Source: Gracilaria vermiculophylla (lineage: Eukaryota; Rhodophyta; Florideophyceae; Gracilariales; Gracilariaceae). From it: DNA of 64,000 nt. The first letter of the stretch is position 1. Each line of letters starts with the position of its first letter. The stretch lies in contig JAHNZQ020000016.1 in assembly GCA_019155205.2 (NCBI GenBank), positions 1,881,152-1,945,151 of the forward strand. Reading direction: 5' to 3'. Below the pieces are notes generated by a model. It saw only the letters and a program-made list of their open reading frames with translations. It was not told the DNA's origin and searched no databases. The translations under genes were made by a program, and so were the position numbers. Below, in pieces: positions 8,026 to 19,016 of this stretch.

Positions 8026-9809
8026 TCTGCAGTGAAAGGCCATGAGTATACGGACGCAGGACGAGTTCAGCTGAAATTCTTGCTTCAGCACGCGACAAGC
8101 AAAGCAATCCACTTAATACGTATAGTTAGTTAATCTGTAAACAAAACCACTAATACATTCTGGGTCTTCCTCTCCCAAACTGTTGTTTCGCCTTGCTGCT
8201 TCGCATTTTAGGCATGCTGCAAACAGCCAACGAGCAACAATGCTTCCCGCAGAAAAAGCCCAAGCCCAAGGCTGCTAAACCAATCTGTGTTTCGCTCAAC
8301 GTACGACTTGCAAGCATATCAGAGAAAGCATCATACCAATTTATCATGGATCTTTTTGTCATATGGCAAAAGTCGTACCTCTGCAGATAATTCTCTCGCT
8401 TTAAGGGAGCCGACTACCGTCCGCGATGGCTATTTTTCAATCGTATCCAACCATGATAATGCTTCTAGTATCCGCTTTCAAACTTGGCAAGAGGCGCCAT
8501 ACTACGGCATGTCCGAGGGGAACACTGCAAAAGACCCGATTCAGTAGGCTACGTAATAATTTCTCTGCAAAAGAAAAAAGGTCTGGGAAACAACAGATCT
8601 AAATTGAGCCCCTCTCACAACCAAATGATTCTTCACATCCTCGAGCTCGAGCAAACCCTTCTTCGACGACCTGCAGCAAAAGCATACCAGTGCTTGTCAC
8701 GAACGTTGCTATGAGGAAACCAAACTCTGATGAAGAGAAAACACACAGTTCACCAATTCGTCAACAGGTATTTCTTTGCGCCGATACCAATAGAGTCACG
8801 TCGTGGAACTTTAAGAGGTACCAGTCATATTTTGGATTAAAATGTAAAAGACAACCCGTGTCTGCATGCAATTGTGCGCATACGAAAATAGCTTGACTTC
8901 AACGATAGCATTCCTCACGCAAATAGCACAAAACACAATCCGGTCATGTACTTGGGGAAACAGGTATAGTCGGGAAAATGTACATGTTTTGTGCGGCCAT
9001 GAAAAGGGGTGACATTGATAACTCATGACTTGATGAAATGCTGAAACTCATCTTTAACCTACTTATATGAATAAGCTATTGGTGTAAAAACGCAAAGCAG
9101 GGCAACGAGAGCGCCGAGAGGCCAAAGCAGTCATCGAGGCCCTGGGCTTCAAAAATATGGCTTAAGGAACCAACGTCCAGAAAACAATATCTAAATCAAG
9201 TGCATGCATTTGTCATTAAAACACGGGAGTATATTATGGGGAACCGGCAGTAATGGACATAGTAGCTCAATTACTGGAGGTAGTTTGAATCCAGAAAACC
9301 CGAACCCGAAAAGCTCGAGTTTAAAAAGGTTGCTCGCAAGGAGCTCAATGCCAAACCCTTTAAATCCAGAAGCACCAAGAACGAAAAGCACACCACAAGG
9401 TTCTCAAGCTCGACAAGCCAGCTTTTAAAGAAACAAAAATGACCTCGACAAAACTGTTTTGAAAGGAATGAAATGTGTAATAGAGAATTTCATTTATATC
9501 AAATCTTGTTGTGCGATGTGACAATGATCTGTCTTTAATCACGCCATACAGTTTGTATTGCCACTGAACTCGAACAAATTCTCTCTTTAAAAGATCATTT
9601 GCGTCGTATATATGTTCCATGATGGAAAGAATACGGATAGATCAAAGTCCTTGGTAAACAAGAAACGTCTTAAACTATTCCAATATATTCATTTAGATAC
9701 TCGTGCCTCATCTTTTGGTAGTGTTTCGTCGTGGGGGTGATGTAGATTGCACCGTTTTGCTACCGCATTGCGTCGCGTTAAAAACGACTTCATGCCACCG
9801 TTGTGATTG
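8026..9809. other. Intergenic region between two convergent genes
   Basis: About 1.8 kb of AT-leaning DNA between the stop codons of the two secreted-protein genes. It holds only short frames without domain character, codon bias or known motifs. I see no RNA gene or repeat here. Confidence 0.6.
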
Positions 9810-10790
9810 CTAGTTCTTCACTCGCTTTTTGATGCTGTCCACCGCAGAAAGCAAACGAGCCTTAGCTTGCTTGGCTTTGCCGCGGTTGCCTTGAACGGCT
9901 CGGTGGTGCTGTACCGCCTTTCTGCGCTTTTCGCGGCTGTCCTTTGCCGCTTGCCCGGCTTTCTTTGCCGCCTCCCGTCGAGCTTTTTCATGCTTGTCAA
10001 AGTCGGCCCTCAATGCACCACATTCAGAACATTCTGTGCCGTTGTCCTTCGCCTTCTTTTGCTGCTCTTTGAGCTTCTGTTCAGCTTTCTTGGCCTCATT
10101 CTCCGCCGCAATTGCCTCATTCTTCAATATCGATACCTCACGACTTGCTTTGTACACTTCAGCCGCATTCTGGCTCGCAAGTCCTGCGTGGCGGCCGGAT
10201 TCTACCCCGATGTTCACAATCGTCTCTGCATCCTTTTCGATCCCTACGCTTTCCTCCAACGTCATATGCACCCTCATTCCTTCAATCGTCTTCAACATAT
10301 CGTTGACAGCTATCACATCGGCTTCTATGTCGGCCACAATTTCGTACGCTTCCATGCTCACCAGCATGGCCTCATCATTCGCCGAGTCCACCTCACTGTG
10401 TGCGTTCAACGCAGCCTCCGTCGTGTCCATTACATGCTCAAAGCTCGTGCACATTCCAGCATCGGGGGTGAGATGGCACCCAAACAGCTCGGTCTCGCTC
10501 GGGATGGCGTCTGTGTTGGTCGTATACAGCGCACAACTGGAACGCTTGCACATTTCGTACCCGAGGCAGTCGCATCGGTACGATGGCTTGCAAGTTCCCA
10601 ACAAACAATTGTTATTTCCCAGATGCTGCATGCAAAGCTTCTCGGTATCCATTTCCAGGCACGGGCATGACGTATCCGTAATCTCACACCCTAGTGCTTG
10701 CGCTTCAGCGGTCTGTCCACATACCACCCCAACCCAAACTGCCAGGGCAAAGACACAAAAAGCGGCCTTCACAAGTTTCGGCACCAACAT
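9810..10790 (-). CDS. Secreted Cys-module protein with helical tail
   Basis: Unassigned secreted protein of 326 residues from the ATG at 10790. A second in-frame ATG at 10817 would put nine polar residues before the signal peptide, so 10790 fits better. The signal peptide is about 1-25 (ends VVCG/QTAEA). Residues 42-86 form a cysteine module, C-x-C-x8-C-x8-C-x4-C-x5-C-x7-C plus two extra cysteines, containing TCKPSYRCDCLG. Two more cysteines lie at 105 and 114. From about 118 the protein is long Ala/Glu/Lys-rich helix, probably coiled coil, with a CSEC pair. The same module ends the convergent protein at 6604-8025. I believe red algae encode relatives of this protein, but that is memory, not a search. 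Role possibly extracellular matrix. Confidence 0.75.
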   Translation of the reverse strand: MLVPKLVKAAFCVFALAVWVGVVCGQTAEAQALGCEITDTSCPCLEMDTEKLCMQHLGNNNCLLGTCKPSYRCDCLGYEMCKRSSCALYTTNTDAIPSETELFGCHLTPDAGMCTSFEHVMDTTEAALNAHSEVDSANDEAMLVSMEAYEIVADIEADVIAVNDMLKTIEGMRVHMTLEESVGIEKDAETIVNIGVESGRHAGLASQNAAEVYKASREVSILKNEAIAAENEAKKAEQKLKEQQKKAKDNGTECSECGALRADFDKHEKARREAAKKAGQAAKDSREKRRKAVQHHRAVQGNRGKAKQAKARLLSAVDSIKKRVKN

Positions 10791-10956
10791 GTTCTCGACC
10801 TGGCCCTTGTACATCATACAAAGCGACGTTGTACACAGTGATTGCTGGACTTTGACGAGAGATTCTGAAACACGAAGGCACGTTCGATGGGCAAGCGGAT
10901 GCGTTCGTTGGGAGCAGTGACAAGACTGGACTGCTCAGATGTGGGAGCTCGTCGGC

Positions 10957-10963
10957 TTTTATA
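10957..10963 (-). promoter_or_regulatory. TATA box
   Basis: On the minus strand the sequence reads GTATAAAAGCC, a canonical TATA box, about 140-170 bases upstream of the candidate start codons of the Cys-module gene. Confidence 0.6.
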
Positions 10964-12468
10964 CTTCCAGGACGCAGCGATGAGATTCGCCACCCGCCCC
11001 AGCACTCCAAGGCCCCGGCTTCGAATTCCGCCGTCACCGTCACATGGGCGGGATATTTGCCTTTTCCACGTCCACACAAGGGTCACTCACAGAATTGAAC
11101 CGAACTTCACATAGTAAAACTGCTGTTGTAGAACACACCGCCTCGAAACGGACCATGTCATCTGAGATCAGGTGACACTGGAATCGTCACGGCCATGGTG
11201 AATCCAATTGCAACAATGTTGGAGACACGCTCTCTGGGCGTGTTTCCAAGCTATCGCTTGGACCGGTTGAAGGAGGTGAGCATAAAGATGTGTGGTCCCC
11301 ATCGGCAATCTCGGTGATCTTGCAAGGTGAAGCGCCGTGAAGGGAGCGTACGAATTACAAGGGTAGATTCGAACCCTCAGACTCGAATTTCAGTAATCGT
11401 TGACTGCCTACAGCGCGGCTTATGGTTAGCCGCACGGATAGTGTTGGACCCAGTAGGCGTGTTCATCATTCGCCTGCCGTGTGACCTGTTGAGGAGATCG
11501 AGTAGCCCACACAGGATCTTCATGACAAGCTCTTCTACAAAATTTCAGGTTCTTGAGACTCCTGTTCTTTTTCTCCAAGCCTTGTTCGTGGCGTACATTC
11601 GTTACTGACGATCCACATGAGCTTGAAATATATGAGTGGGTGAACGCGCTTACAGCCGAAATCAGCACATCTTCTGCAGGGGCACCTCGTCGAAATTCGC
11701 GCTAAAACACGGCAACTGCACAGCGTCCGTAATGCTGCTCTAACTCTATTGTTCACCAAGGCCGTTTGAGGAGTTGCCCTCAGTCTCCATATATTAGGAG
11801 ACGTACAGCAATATGTATATGCAAGATGCCCCTGAATCTTGATGACATGTGCTTTCTTTCGCATGGATTTGATTCAAGATGAGCAACTCCAGCTTGTGAG
11901 CGCCCAAATGCGAATACTCGGTGGTCATGACCATGACCAGACAGTTGTGAAAAAAACACTTGATGTTCGCTAATATCGCTTTCGCACAGCAGAGACATCA
12001 TTCGTTTCAAACAAAAATGGTGACAAGAATCGAAGCGACCTTTACATGACCATTCGTCGAATGATCTGATTTTAACTTTTTGAGCAAACTTGTGAAGCTT
12101 GATAGCTTGGAGTCCGTTGAGGCGGACAATCATTGTGAGCATGATGAACCTCAGCTTTAAACCTATTTCCAAAAATGGGAAGCAATTCAATCCTCTTAAA
12201 TGAATCGCGCTCACACACCTCCCTTTTTCGAACAAGCGTGACAGAGAGATTTTCTGCCAAGAAATCATGTACTTATCTGACACATAAAAACGAAATCGCC
12301 CAAACTCGCAATAAAAGACGAAGTTTTGAAGCGAGGAGCCGGTGTGGACGTCGTTTCAAAACATTCACAAGTCGGTATCTATCTGTGTCTTCCTTGTGGT
12401 ACCATCAACGATTGCCACGACCTTCAACACTGGTTTTTGCTTCAAACTTCCACAAATATCTCTTAAAA
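10964..12468. other. Intergenic region, divergent promoters
   Basis: About 1.5 kb between the divergent Cys-module gene and the coiled-coil gene. A GTTCGAA motif near 11365 resembles a tRNA B box, but I could not fold a tRNA around it. The frame of the coiled-coil gene is open back to 12175, yet that extension has no domain character. No other gene is seen. Confidence 0.5.
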
Positions 12469-14190
12469 ATGGCATGCTGGAAACCATTCTTTGCCAACAT
12501 AACAAGCTTTTTTCAACGGGGATCTCACCACGACGTTTCCGAGGACCAGAGTAGAAGAAGCCCAGCCGATTCCGGCTCCGTAGACAGCTACGACGAAGCC
12601 TCGTCGAGTGCTTTGCCCTCTTCTGGTTTCCACGTGAAGCGAAAGCATGAAGGTGAGAAAACTGTTGATGAGTTGTGGGAAGAACTGTTGGGTCATGTTC
12701 GAGAATGTCATCCAACCGTTTTGGATAATCTGTACTTCACACTCAGAATGAAAACGCAGAATGAACACGACGTGACCGCAGTTAAAAATGTGTTTAGGCG
12801 GGAAATAATCATCACGCTTGAACAAATCTATATCTCTTGTTACATCCCCAGAATGAAACGGAGAAAAACGGCTGGTGTACAGGCGGCCCCAACTGAGACT
12901 TTGCGGTTCCGCCCCAGCAAGCGCAAACGACTGGGGAAGGTTGAAAATACAGACGAAACGTCACAGCTCAGTACCAATGGGAAACGCGACGTGAGATACA
13001 CCGTTGAAGAATATGAACAGAAGTACCAGATCCTGGAGAAAAGGTTTCAGGATAGCTTGGAAGAAAACGAGGACTTGCAGTTGAAAGTTTCCTCATTAAC
13101 GAACTGTGTGAAGCTATTTATGGCTGAAAATGAACGCCTTAACGAAGCCAAAGGCCGTGAAGAAGCTCGAGCTGTTCATGCTCGACGCAATGCTGAAATG
13201 TCACATCTGCTCTCAAAGCATTCCTTATCAATGGCTCAGTTGAAAGACAGACAGCTGAAGAAGGCTGAAGGTTCTTCGAGGGCGGTTATGAAGCGAGTGG
13301 AAGAACTTCAACAAGTTCAAAACGAGATTAGGACTCTCCTCGACAACGCAACTCGTCAATCAGAGTTACATACACAGGAAAGTCGAGATGGAAGGACTCC
13401 CAGTAGGAGCCCCAGACGTTTCAATCGGCTTAGGATGGCGCTAACTCGTCTGAGCAGAAATGGAAATGCAAGCTTGGGAGGTGCGAGAGTGCAAGCCGAG
13501 CGTCCCATAGAGCAGTCCGCCGCCCTCGAACGGGACAAGCCTTTGATGCCGATGGGGAACGAACAGTTTTTCCGCAAAGAAGCGCGAAGGAAAATCAACG
13601 TCGGAGAAGACGAGCACGAATTGCGCCGCAAAACAAAAAGGATACGATTAGAGGGCAGTGGCGACCGCAAATCATTTGAAAACTGCAATGACGGCGGGGA
13701 TATCGCGAATCGTATGCAAAACCTCGTTCGGAGAGCCCGCGTCGACAGGACGGGCGATTTTCAAGTCGCCCAGGATAGAGAAAGTAGGCGCCAGAAGAAG
13801 TGTCTGCCGGGATCTTTTTGGTACAGACGTCTGCCGTGGCGGTGTCCTAACTCCCAATGTCTGAATCAAGGCCGTGGTTCTGCTGAACAGAACCGCGACA
13901 GTGCGAAACACATGTTAGACGCACTTGACAAGAACCTTGAGGCAGTGAGAGACATGGTTGGGAAAAAACAGATAGAAACGGATCAATTGCATGAACAGCT
14001 ACAAGCCGCTGTGCAGCAAGCTAACGAGTTTGAGTATCGGCTGAGGAAAGAACAGCGTAAACGGGTTGAAAGCAAGCTGAGTCACATCGTAACTGGCGGG
14101 GGGCTGTCAGAAACAATCACTCGCCCGAGTGATGAGAGAAGCGCAGATGGCGAAGCACTTAGCATGCGGGGGTCCTCCCGCACTGTGTAA
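12469..14190 (+). CDS. Coiled-coil protein, hypothetical, probably nuclear
   Basis: Not recognised. From ATG 12469 (AAAAATGG) the protein has 573 residues. A polar N-terminus is followed by a helical segment (about 64-124), basic clusters resembling nuclear localisation signals (KRRKTAG and RPSKRKRLGK, about 128-156), a long coiled coil (about 178-300), a basic Arg/Ser-rich stretch (about 305-330) and a second coiled coil (about 478-538). The C-terminus is Ser/Arg-rich. An upstream ATG at 12175 would add 98 residues of low information. The length of the uninterrupted frame and the heptad pattern argue that it is real. It could be a structural, centrosomal or chromatin-associated protein; nothing in the sequence decides between these. 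Confidence 0.65.
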   Translation: MACWKPFFANITSFFQRGSHHDVSEDQSRRSPADSGSVDSYDEASSSALPSSGFHVKRKHEGEKTVDELWEELLGHVRECHPTVLDNLYFTLRMKTQNEHDVTAVKNVFRREIIITLEQIYISCYIPRMKRRKTAGVQAAPTETLRFRPSKRKRLGKVENTDETSQLSTNGKRDVRYTVEEYEQKYQILEKRFQDSLEENEDLQLKVSSLTNCVKLFMAENERLNEAKGREEARAVHARRNAEMSHLLSKHSLSMAQLKDRQLKKAEGSSRAVMKRVEELQQVQNEIRTLLDNATRQSELHTQESRDGRTPSRSPRRFNRLRMALTRLSRNGNASLGGARVQAERPIEQSAALERDKPLMPMGNEQFFRKEARRKINVGEDEHELRRKTKRIRLEGSGDRKSFENCNDGGDIANRMQNLVRRARVDRTGDFQVAQDRESRRQKKCLPGSFWYRRLPWRCPNSQCLNQGRGSAEQNRDSAKHMLDALDKNLEAVRDMVGKKQIETDQLHEQLQAAVQQANEFEYRLRKEQRKRVESKLSHIVTGGGLSETITRPSDERSADGEALSMRGSSRTV

Positions 14191-16569
14191 CAATTATCAT
14201 CATTAGATGGAAAACACGGGAGACCGATGTCCTTTTATCTGAGATCCAAAGAGTCGTAAGAGTTCTGTGTTGACGGAAGCGGCGACGAAATCGCCGCAGT
14301 AATTGAGCACGGGTCGACGTATCTGTGGCACCCACATGCTAACGCCATCGGTACAACGATTTCCGCGGCTACTCGACAAGTTGCTGAGACGAAGAGTTCC
14401 AGAAACGGCACCGCAGAGCTCTATGTAGACGATTCATCAAATATGACCCAAAGGTCAGTGTCCCCCTGGAGAAACGTCGTGGTACGGTTGCAAATCTGGG
14501 GCTCTGAAAGATCTACACCGTATTAATGAAGACATGGGAATGACAAAGGGAAAAATCTCCGGACGATTGTGTCTTCTCTCTCCGCGCGAGTGGATGGGTG
14601 TTGTGGTACAGTCTTGGCGGGAAAACACAAAGCTAATTGTTGGCATTCACAGCTAGAGAGTACTTCTGCCTTGGTTACTTGGTTGCCATCGATCAGTGGA
14701 TCAAGGTTAGAAGAGGGAAATAAAAAATTGTTCACGCAAGAGGTACAAAAACTGAAAGAAGAAGAAAGTGGTCTTATGAAGAAACTGTGACATGTACAGG
14801 GACCCAGCGCAGGAGGGGAGCTAGCAAGAACAGAAATCTGTTGAGTAGGGTCACTATCAGCGTTCGCCAAAAGAGCAAACGCTGTGACAGCATCACAGAA
14901 TGTGAAAGCATAAATATGAGCATGAAGCCTAGATGTACAGTATGTGCTTTAAAGCAAGATTCGAATTTCTTAAAAGATTCGTTACTGCCTCGACGGGTGG
15001 TGAACAGCAGTAAATAGTTTAGGAACACTTCAGACAATATAACAAGGGGATCTCGAACGTGCACTGCAGCAACGAGAGCACCAACACTTCTCTTAGAAAC
15101 CATAATGGTTTGATCAATAGATTTGCACAGTTCGCATGCGGTAGCAAAGAGCTGTAACTGTAACAGAATTTTACGATGCTCCATCTCCAGCTTATGACTG
15201 TGATTGTCTTCCAAACTATCGTGAAAAGACTCCTAGGATTGAGTGCAGTTGTATACGGTCTTTGATTGCGTTTGCCATCGGTGCATATGACGTTTCGGAT
15301 GTCAAAGGTTAAGAAAGTTCAGGAACAGAGTTGAGAAAACGAACGAGCTGACCCCATTATAACAACAGATCAGGGTTTACTAAAAAACAAAAAAGGTTTA
15401 CGGAAGATGAACTTGTAGCTCAGTGGTTTGCCATTTTCTCGCTGAGGAAACCAAATCAGATTCTAAAGCGGGCTGCGTTAATATGCTCTTATAAAAGCGG
15501 GAAAGGACAAAAAACCTGGCAATGACTCTGAACGAGTGCAATACAGAACGACATGAAACAGGACGACGTCGAAAGAAGCAATACCAGATAAAGAAGCATG
15601 GTGCTCTGTTACGACTTGTACCGATACCATTGTTGATTGGTCATTCGCCTTCTTTTTTTAGGAATCTACATCAAAATAAAGAACCAACAAAAAATCGATT
15701 TACCGCAAACCAAAGACAATTAAAAACCAAAACAAAAGAACATAAACAACAGAAACAAAGAGCAAAAAGAAATCACAAAAAAAGTCAAATCAGTTTGTGC
15801 ATAAGTATTTGCCAATAGAGGATCCAGAACTGCGTTGTTAGCATGATCCGAAATAGAGCAACAGTATAAACGAGGACAGGAGACGTTTCAGGGAAGAACT
15901 CAGAGCTCTGTCTAATTTTATTAAAGAATCTGCGAGAGTGAGCTTAGCAAGAACCCATATCATTCGTGACACCTTCTTAATGTCATTGTTATAGCGTTGT
16001 TCCACGATAAAAAAACCAATTTCAACACCCATCAGCTCGCAAAAGGCATTTTGGAGAAATGTTTTTCCGTCAACTACATTTTCTGTTGCCAATACGCTTG
16101 TGAAACCAATAGATTCTACTGGCCTAGCGTACGTAGCTTGTTCAAAGAGTACGAGAAAGAATGGAATACAGTTCGTGCTATTAATTGTCCAAGCATCAAA
16201 CTAGGAACAAACATAGGCTGCGCATGATCCATAGTGTGGCTGTTCTCTGAATATAGAAGAACAGAAACGGGATATCACTTAGCGTCAATACAGTGGTACG
16301 GAGCACAGGTTACAGTATCAAACGACTATGATACGTTAAGGAAACTAGCGCAGGAGCGCCCGAGTTACCTAACGGCTCATACAAATTTATGGGCCCAGAT
16401 GTTGTGGTCGCGGGGTCAAGCATCGCCGTGTTTTGAATAAGAACTTTATACGTTGCCATGGAGAGCGCGATGTTCTGTGAAACATACTTTGCTCGACTGA
16501 CAGAACAGCTTGAGATGGGCTGACGACCCCAAGAAGTGGGGAGGAGTATGAAAGAGCTGTGTGGCGTAT
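14191..16569. other. Gene-poor region
   Basis: About 2.4 kb with only short frames. One of about 146 codons on the minus strand (14774-15214) is hydrophobic but lacks a good start or homology that I recognise. A 20-base segment at 16347-16366 matches the arms of the hairpin at 16570. No RNA gene is seen. Confidence 0.5.
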
Positions 16570-16651
16570 AGCGAACCAGCGCAGGAGCGCCGGAGTTGCT
16601 CTACTATGCAAAATCAGTTGAGCAATTCCGGCGCTTCTGCGCTGGTTCGCT
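16570..16651. repeat. Inverted repeat, 31-bp arms, 20-bp loop
   Basis: The arms 16570-16600 and 16621-16651 are reverse complements with two mismatches, around a 20-base spacer. They begin with AGCGAACCAGCGCAGGAGCG. A third partial copy of the arm lies at 16347-16366. It could be a fold-back transposon remnant or an RNA hairpin. Confidence 0.8.
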
Positions 16652-16785
16652 GTACGTGTCGGAGTACTGCCATGGGTCTCGTCTTGGGGTTCAGGAAGTC
16701 TTCGTTTACAAATGAATGAATACTTTTGTTTCTGTTGGCTTGTAATGCAAACTCGAAAGCTTAAAAAGGCGGTGGTGTGGCACAC

Positions 16786-17119
16786 CCAGTAGGTCGGGTG
16801 TGAGAGCCGAGACCAAAGGGACTCCGGGAGGCTCAAAAGTCGGAAGTAAAGGGTTTACTGAAAGGCTCGGTGAGTCGGCCTTGGTGGGGTGATCGGGTGC
16901 GTNNNNNNNNNNNNNNNNNNNNNNNNNNNNNNNNNNNNNNNNNNNNNNNNNNNNNNNNNNNNNNNNNNNNNNNNNNNNNNNNNNNNNNNNNNNNNNNNNN
17001 NNCCAGTAGGTCGGGTGTGAGAGCCGAGACCAAAGGGACTCCGGGAGGCTCAAAAGTCGGAAGTAAAGGGTTTACTGAAAGGCTCGGTGAGTCGGCCTTG
17101 GTGGGGTGATCGGGTGCGT
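16786..17119. repeat. 117-bp direct repeat flanking a 100-N assembly gap
   Basis: 16786-16902 and 17003-17119 are the same 117 bases (starting CCAGTAGGTCGGGTGTGAGA), separated by exactly 100 N (16903-17002). This is either a real tandem repeat whose copies were not resolved or an artefact of joining overlapping contig ends. The unit resembles LTR-like DNA but I cannot assign it. Confidence 0.85.
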
Positions 17120-19016
17120 TCGATGCCCCTCGGTCAGGAGGCATCGGGAGGCTACGAGCCGGGGTCTAAAAGCTAAATCTGAAGCCCTGCCTCTAGCAGA
17201 AACGGGTCAGCTAGAAAGTGACAAAACTACACGACGTCCAATGGCGTCGCTGTACGGCGAATAAAATATAGGCCGGTACGGCTTGGCAGCTGTCCACAGA
17301 CAAGGCACAGTGCCACAGGTGGTCATCTGTGCTTGAAAGCAGAATGGTACATTATGACACCCAATATCTTCGATGCGTCTGTTGCTGTCGCACTTGTTCT
17401 TTATTATGAGCGGATATTGTAAGAATTCTTTGAATGTTTGCATCTGATGAGTCAGTTTAAAGTATGATGATTACAGAAGTTTTGTGACAAAATACGCAGT
17501 ACGGGAACTCAGTGAACACGATAGAGAATCTTCATTCATACGGCATTGAAAACGTGATTTTTGTTTTGGAAAATTTAAACTGGCTGCAACAGCGAAACAG
17601 TTGGTCATGGAAGGCTCGTTCTTAAGGCGTTGACGACATAGATTTTATGCACCGGGACATTGAGAAATGAAATTTGGGCGTTGTACGGTGTTCTTAGAGG
17701 GCGTGTCTGTCCTAAATGAGTGATTTACAGGAGGCAAAGCGCGGTAAACAGCTCATTACTCCGAAAGGAACCGGGTATCAGGCGTTCAATGCCATTGCCT
17801 CTTGCCTTTTGGTAAAAAAAGCCTGTTATTCAAAAGGCAAGCTCCGCCATTACTGGTTAACAGCAAGCCACTCGTGCATTACAATGCACACCGCTCACTT
17901 AACGGCTTGTCGATACCTAAAGAGTTAGGCTTTCCCCAGGGAGATATTGCGTGTTGCGGAAATGGGGGAATGACGAAAAATAGTTTGCAGTTTGAAGTGA
18001 GCGGTACGCGATACAGTATTGCACCGCATGTGTGCAACAGAAAGAGTAATGCTTTCACGCAGGCGGAAACTTGCACCAAAGTCGGGGCGAGAGAAGCGCG
18101 TGCGCAGGCAAGATGCTGCAGACTTGGTGCAGAAAACAGCTGCTCTGCGGAGGGGGCTACGGTCGCGCGCGACGCAAGTTGTCGCGGTCGGCAGTGGACA
18201 CGACATGTTCATTTGGCGTGGGATGGCTGAAATAAAGCGGAAAAACAGCGCGCGTTGGCAACGAAAGTCATTGCTGTGCACGTCATTAAGCAATCTTAAG
18301 ACAAGCGCAGTCGTCATGGCTGATCAGAAGTGGCCGCGTATAGGCTCGTCATCGGTCGCTGATTGTGACGACCTGTCGCAAATCGCCAAGAAGAGCGCTG
18401 AAAAAACATACGCCGAGACTTGCTTCCATCGCAGCGTCGACGGTGCACCCTCACTTGAAGCATTGAGAGCGCGCAAAGCGGCGATCGGCGTGATCCCGAT
18501 GCTTCCGAAGACGTGGAGTAGTGGAGCGCGCCAGCGCGCCAGCGCGCCAGCCCGCACCCAGCGCGCCGCAGTTGTGTCGCGTGGCCTGCCGCCGATCTCA
18601 GGCTGCCGCGCACCGGCGCATGCGCCAGATCTGCGCCCCGTTTCAAACGCGAGCCACGCGGCGGCATCTGCTTGCACACGTGGCACACGCAGTGCTGCCG
18701 CGCACCTTCCCGACAGCACGCCACGAAGCGCTTTTGATGGCACTCGTAAACGTCGCCTCACGGGCCATCGTCCGCGCCCCCATGACAGCCGTCCCCGTCG
18801 TCGATCCCTCGCACGTCCATCCCCCCCACCCCCCCCGCGCTGCCAATTCGCTCCCTGCTGCCCAGTCCCCATCCGTTCTGCATTGTTTATTCTTCCAACA
18901 CGCCTATGCCTGTTCTGCTTTTCAATTAACTACGGAGTTCAGCTCTCTCTCGTTGCGTTGCTCTTGCTTTTCATCTCGTCGCTCGCTTCCCATGCCACAC
19001 TTCCTCACACGGACAC
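17120..19016 (+). promoter_or_regulatory. Upstream region of the acetyl-CoA carboxylase gene
   Basis: About 1.9 kb. The first kilobase is nondescript. From about 18,050 GC content rises, with a short GCGCGCCA tandem (about 18527-18550), then a C/T-rich leader (18780-19010) that runs into the ACC start. An open frame of 333 codons across 18019-19020 overlaps the ACC start and has no domain character, so I treat it as compositional. No TATA box is evident. Confidence 0.45.

Noticed and set aside
11320..11420. tRNA-like B box GTTCGAA near 11365
   Set aside because: Neither strand gives a cloverleaf with A box and acceptor stem at the right spacing.
14611..14625. E2F-like TTGGCGGGAAAA
   Set aside because: No supported gene starts near it; a short motif like this is expected by chance in 64 kb.
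14774..15214. 146-codon hydrophobic frame on the minus strand
   Set aside because: No convincing start, no recognisable family, AT-leaning region where T-rich codons yield Leu/Phe by chance.
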